Origin: Rotaria socialis
Lineage: Eukaryota > Rotifera > Eurotatoria > Philodinida > Philodinidae
Assembly (NCBI GenBank): GCA_905331475.1
Contig: CAJNYU010001441.1
Span: forward strand, 1 to 64,000
Direction of reading: 5' to 3'
DNA: 64,000 bases
Shown here: in pieces, positions 61,101-64,000 of the stretch
Position numbering within the stretch: the first letter of the stretch is position 1
Layout of the letters: each line of letters starts with the position of its first letter
Position numbers and translations under genes: made by a program
Notes under the pieces: model-generated
Database searches by the model: none
What the model saw: only the letters and a program-made list of their open reading frames with translations
Told to the model about the DNA's origin: nothing

Positions 61101-64000
61101 ATATTTTGTAATTGTACTTGATTTTCTTCTAAGACTTCAATTAATTCTTCTTGTACAACAACCAAAGGTAATTTAGTGCGTGTATGTGGTTCAAGTGTAA
61201 ACTCCATTGTTTTCCATGTGTTATCTAATTCACGTAGAACTTTTTCCATGGCCATTTCTTTAACTGCTTTATCAACAATATTTTTGACTTCATCTTCATA
61301 TTGATGCAGACGTAAAGCCAGTAGATCCGCGAACGTTGTAGAATCAGTCATTTCAAATTTGACACCAGTGGCTTTCATCAATTCAAGCCAATGACGCTCT
61401 CGAATAGCTGGATTTTGCAATTCAGTTACGGCACGTAATGACGTCATCATATTTTTAACGGCATCATCAAGGCCAGAATAGGCGTTCCAAGCACGCATTT
61501 CCTTATCCAAAGCTACAAAATAAAATAAGCGAATTGGTCGAAATGGCAGAAAGAAATAAGTAGCATTGACCTAAATGTCGAAGAAGAAAAACTGTACTAG
61601 ATGAAAACGTAGACTGAAAAAGATGTCTATAGATAACGAGATTTTTTTAAAGCTGGTATTGTTTGTTATTGGAATAAGTTAAATTCGTCGTCATCATCGT
61701 CTATAGTAGTTCATTGTTAATCTATACTGTCGAACACGTCACAGCTCAAATAACTAGTGGTGGTGCTTCATGTTCAAAACAATCACAGTGCACAACAGCT
61801 CTTCAAAAAAACAAAATATTTGTAACGTTTAAAGCAGGATTCAATAACGAAGAGATAGACTCAACGCAACTATTGAATGGATAATCATTACTATTTGGAT
61901 CACACACGAAAGGAAAAATATTTATGAACGTAGTTTCTTCCTTTTCTATTGCCTTCTATCATATGATCCAGCGAAATTCTATTTTTCTTTCTGCCTATTC
62001 CACCAAACCTACTGGTTTATGTTTACAAAAATATTACCTCGAATATCTTTTGCGAATTTTTTACACTCTTGGTCCATCTAGAATGAAAAAGAAACGAACT
62101 AAATCAATTGATCGAAATGAAAATATCGAAAAATTACCGATTCAGCATTAATTTCACGCCATTTGGTTTTTTTCCAATCTTCAAATGTAGTTCGAACCAA
62201 CAGAACGTAATCCCAAAGTTGCTTAAGCAATTTAATTTCTTTACGACATTGTTTAACTTGTTTAAAGTCCGGCACTGTGACTTCGAATAGAGCAGCTGAA
62301 TCGTTTAACATTTGCATTTCACGTTCCATATTTGATATATCAAGATGACCTTGATCCAATTTCTTATAAACTTGTGCTTGATCATAGGCAAATGGCAAGT
62401 CTTTGCGAAATTTCTCTCGAAATTCGTATTGTCGTACATCGAAATTGGCCACTTTTCGACGAAGATTTGCAACTTCATTCGTTTGTAATGGTGCTACTTG
62501 CTGTTTAACATTCATTGAAAGTTTCTTTGTATTAGCCCATTTTTCTGGTAAAGCATTTAATCGTTCGTAAACATCATCATTGATTTCCTGTCCATAAGAT
62601 TTAAGTAATTCAAGTTTTTGTTTCAATGGTTCAAACATAACATCAAATATAGGTTGTTTCTCACGTATAGCACCAAGATGACCCATTACTCCAACCAATG
62701 AATCATAATCACCGTCACTTACAGTTACAGTCAGACCTTTATCATGTAGTTTGATGAAAGCAGCTAATTCTTGTAAACTGAAAAGAACAAAAAGCAGATG
62801 TCAGATTAAAACTATTTTATTACCAGAGGAAACAAAAGGTAATAGAAATAGAAACGTGTAAATATACCCGAGGAAGATCTCAAACGGTTTTCAGGTAGTA
62901 GTTTCTTAGCTTTACCCCTACGTGAACTTCTTTTGTTTACCTGTTTGTAACATCGTCCATGAGATGTTGTTTGAACATGAATGACCATTTTTTAGCGATA
63001 TTGAGTAGAGCTTGTTTGAACGGTCGAGAATCGACACGAAACCACTTATCTAATATTTTCGTATCTTCAAATTTACTAACTTCGTCGTAGATGCTTTCAT
63101 ATGCATCGACTTGTTCTTTGAATTGCTGTAATGTAGGTGGATTTTGTGGGACACCTTGGTCAGCGTTAGCTTCGATTTCTTCCTGTGTTAACACATGACC
63201 ATAAAGTAGAAATTGTCTCATGAATTCAGTTCGATCATCGACCCATAGATATGCATATTTATTGAATAGTGCTCGATATTCATTTGCTTTGCCTACAACA
63301 GCATGAACACGATCAATAAAATCAGTACGTAAATCACCTAAATCCTGCATGTGTTCGAGTGCATCTTGATAATTGGCTTGCTTTGTATGTGTAGCAAGAC
63401 GAGCAAATAATGAACCTTGTTTATAGATGGTATTAAGTAGATCTTCAATTAATTCTGAAAAAGTATTCTTATCATTTTCATCCATCGACGGATTAAATGA
63501 CATATTTGGTGCCTGAGAAAGAAAACGAATTCAATAAGATTTCAAATATTTACTAACGTAGGTATTACTTGTAATTGTAATTGCGATTCAAAAAGTGGAT
63601 CGGGATTCTGACCTGAATCTGTTTCACGTAAGAAGAACGTTAAATTACAATTAATTATTTTTCTAAATCCTTCTAAAACCATTTGATCAACATAATCAAC
63701 ATAATTTTTCCATGCATCACTATCATAATTTTCTACTTTAAGTAATTCACCATTTTCTTTTAATAGACCATTTATTTTCTTTCCTGTTTCATCTAATTCT
63801 TTGTAACGATTATTCAGACGCTGTTCTTTATCGTCTAAATAGAGTAACGTCGATTTTCCTTCTGATCGTTTGTACAATGGTACATCTTGCCAAGTTGACA
63901 TTAATCGTTGAATTTGCTCTACATTTGCTTTTGCATTATGTAAACGATTTTCTAAATCGTGGACTTCCGCACGAGTGGACTTTATGTAATCCCAAATCTC
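49127..64000 (-). CDS. DNAH9/11/17-like: Axonemal dynein heavy chain, outer-arm beta type (5' end outside window)
   Basis: The ATP-driven motor that bends cilia. The window holds most of the protein, from the N-terminal tail ([19 protein letters not shown] at about 63840) to the stop TGA (49127-49129); the first several hundred residues lie beyond 64000. AAA1 P-loop: GPAGTGKTE (59690-59770), then [18 protein letters not shown] and [12 protein letters not shown]2: GNAGTGKS (about 58537-58560), then [24 protein letters not shown]3: GNAGCGKT (about 57344-57367) and [11 protein letters not shown]4: GVGGSGKQS (about 56130-56158). The stalk and microtubule-binding domain, with [16 protein letters not shown], cover about 54200-55500. 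The AAA5/AAA6 and C-terminal regions follow. The end [21 protein letters not shown] fits the DNAH9/11/17 class, not DNAH5/8. Most introns are 50-70 bp; longer ones lie at 50236-50690 and about 61515-62140. No frame break seen. Confidence 0.93.
50314..50624. mobile_element. Foldback miniature element in a dynein intron, TA-flanked
   Basis: Two imperfect complementary arms of roughly 150 bp face each other. The ends are CCCATGTAGTCGATAATG (50316-50333) and its near complement ending CATGGG at 50622. TA lies on both sides (50314-50315 and 50623-50624). The arms are rich in ATAATG/CATTAT words. The element accounts for about 307 of the 455 bp of this intron, which would otherwise be near typical size. 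No coding capacity. Its ends differ from those of the element at 46004. Confidence 0.8.
59703..59753 (-). other. DNAH9/11/17-like: 51-bp in-frame intron splitting the AAA1 Walker A motif
   Basis: Donor GTAAAAAG and acceptor TTTATAG lie inside the codons for GPAGTGKTE. The intron is 51 bp and has no stop, so its retention would insert 17 residues into the main ATP-binding loop without shifting the frame. Splicing it restores the exact consensus loop, which supports it as a real intron. Confidence 0.85.
61515..62138 (-). other. Long dynein intron (about 620 bp)
   Basis: It lies between tail exons ending near 62139 and beginning near 61514. I see no inverted-repeat ends or coding block in it. 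Confidence 0.55.

Noticed and set aside
1..64000. tRNA genes, CRISPR arrays, bdelloid telomere-like TGTGGG arrays and viral genes
   Set aside because: I looked for T-arm signatures, regularly spaced repeats, telomeric arrays and viral core proteins on both strands and saw none that held up.

Overview
The window looks like nuclear DNA of a bdelloid rotifer. It is AT-rich, and its large eukaryotic genes are cut by many 50-70 bp GT-AG introns. It carries gene families that are expanded in bdelloids (an arginine ADP-ribosyltransferase/TPR gene and a secreted NHL-repeat gene). At 1469-1491 it has a 23-nt sequence that matches, as I remember it, the bdelloid trans-spliced leader at 21 of 23 positions, followed at once by a GT donor. 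The species assignment is inference; the gene families are read from the sequence.

Layout. 1.1-1.6 kb: a minus-strand U2 snRNA and a plus-strand spliced-leader (SL) RNA lie head to head, about 140 bp apart. 2.2-2.5 kb: a GC-rich structured island of unknown identity. 2.6-5.65 kb, minus: a decayed ADP-ribosyltransferase/TPR gene whose first exon is interrupted by a 935-bp non-autonomous hAT-type element with perfect 15-bp terminal inverted repeats and a perfect 8-bp target duplication. 6.7-24.3 kb, minus: a complete gene for the bridge-like lipid-transfer protein BLTP1 (KIAA1109/tweek), including a 39-bp microexon. 25.9-33.4 kb, minus: an R4-type RGS gene with two alternative first exons. 33.4-38.8 kb: no gene that I can support. 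38.8-40.7 kb, plus: a broken pogo/Tigger-type transposase followed by small exons of a Q/S/Y-rich product. 41.1-41.4 kb: two related hairpins. 43.3-45.0 kb, minus: a six-blade NHL gene with one in-frame stop. 46.0-46.4 kb and 50.3-50.6 kb: two foldback elements flanked by TA. 49.1-64.0 kb, minus: an outer-arm beta-type axonemal dynein heavy chain that runs off the window end, so its N-terminus is missing.

How the parts relate. The U2/SL pair would serve cis- and trans-splicing and may share one divergent promoter. BLTP1 (lipid transfer), RGS (G-protein signalling) and axonemal dynein (ciliary motility) are ordinary conserved host genes. The accessory interest lies in the small-RNA cluster, the element-disrupted ADP-ribosyltransferase gene, and several miniature elements sitting in introns or between genes. 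I saw no tRNA, CRISPR array, virus or bacterial operon.
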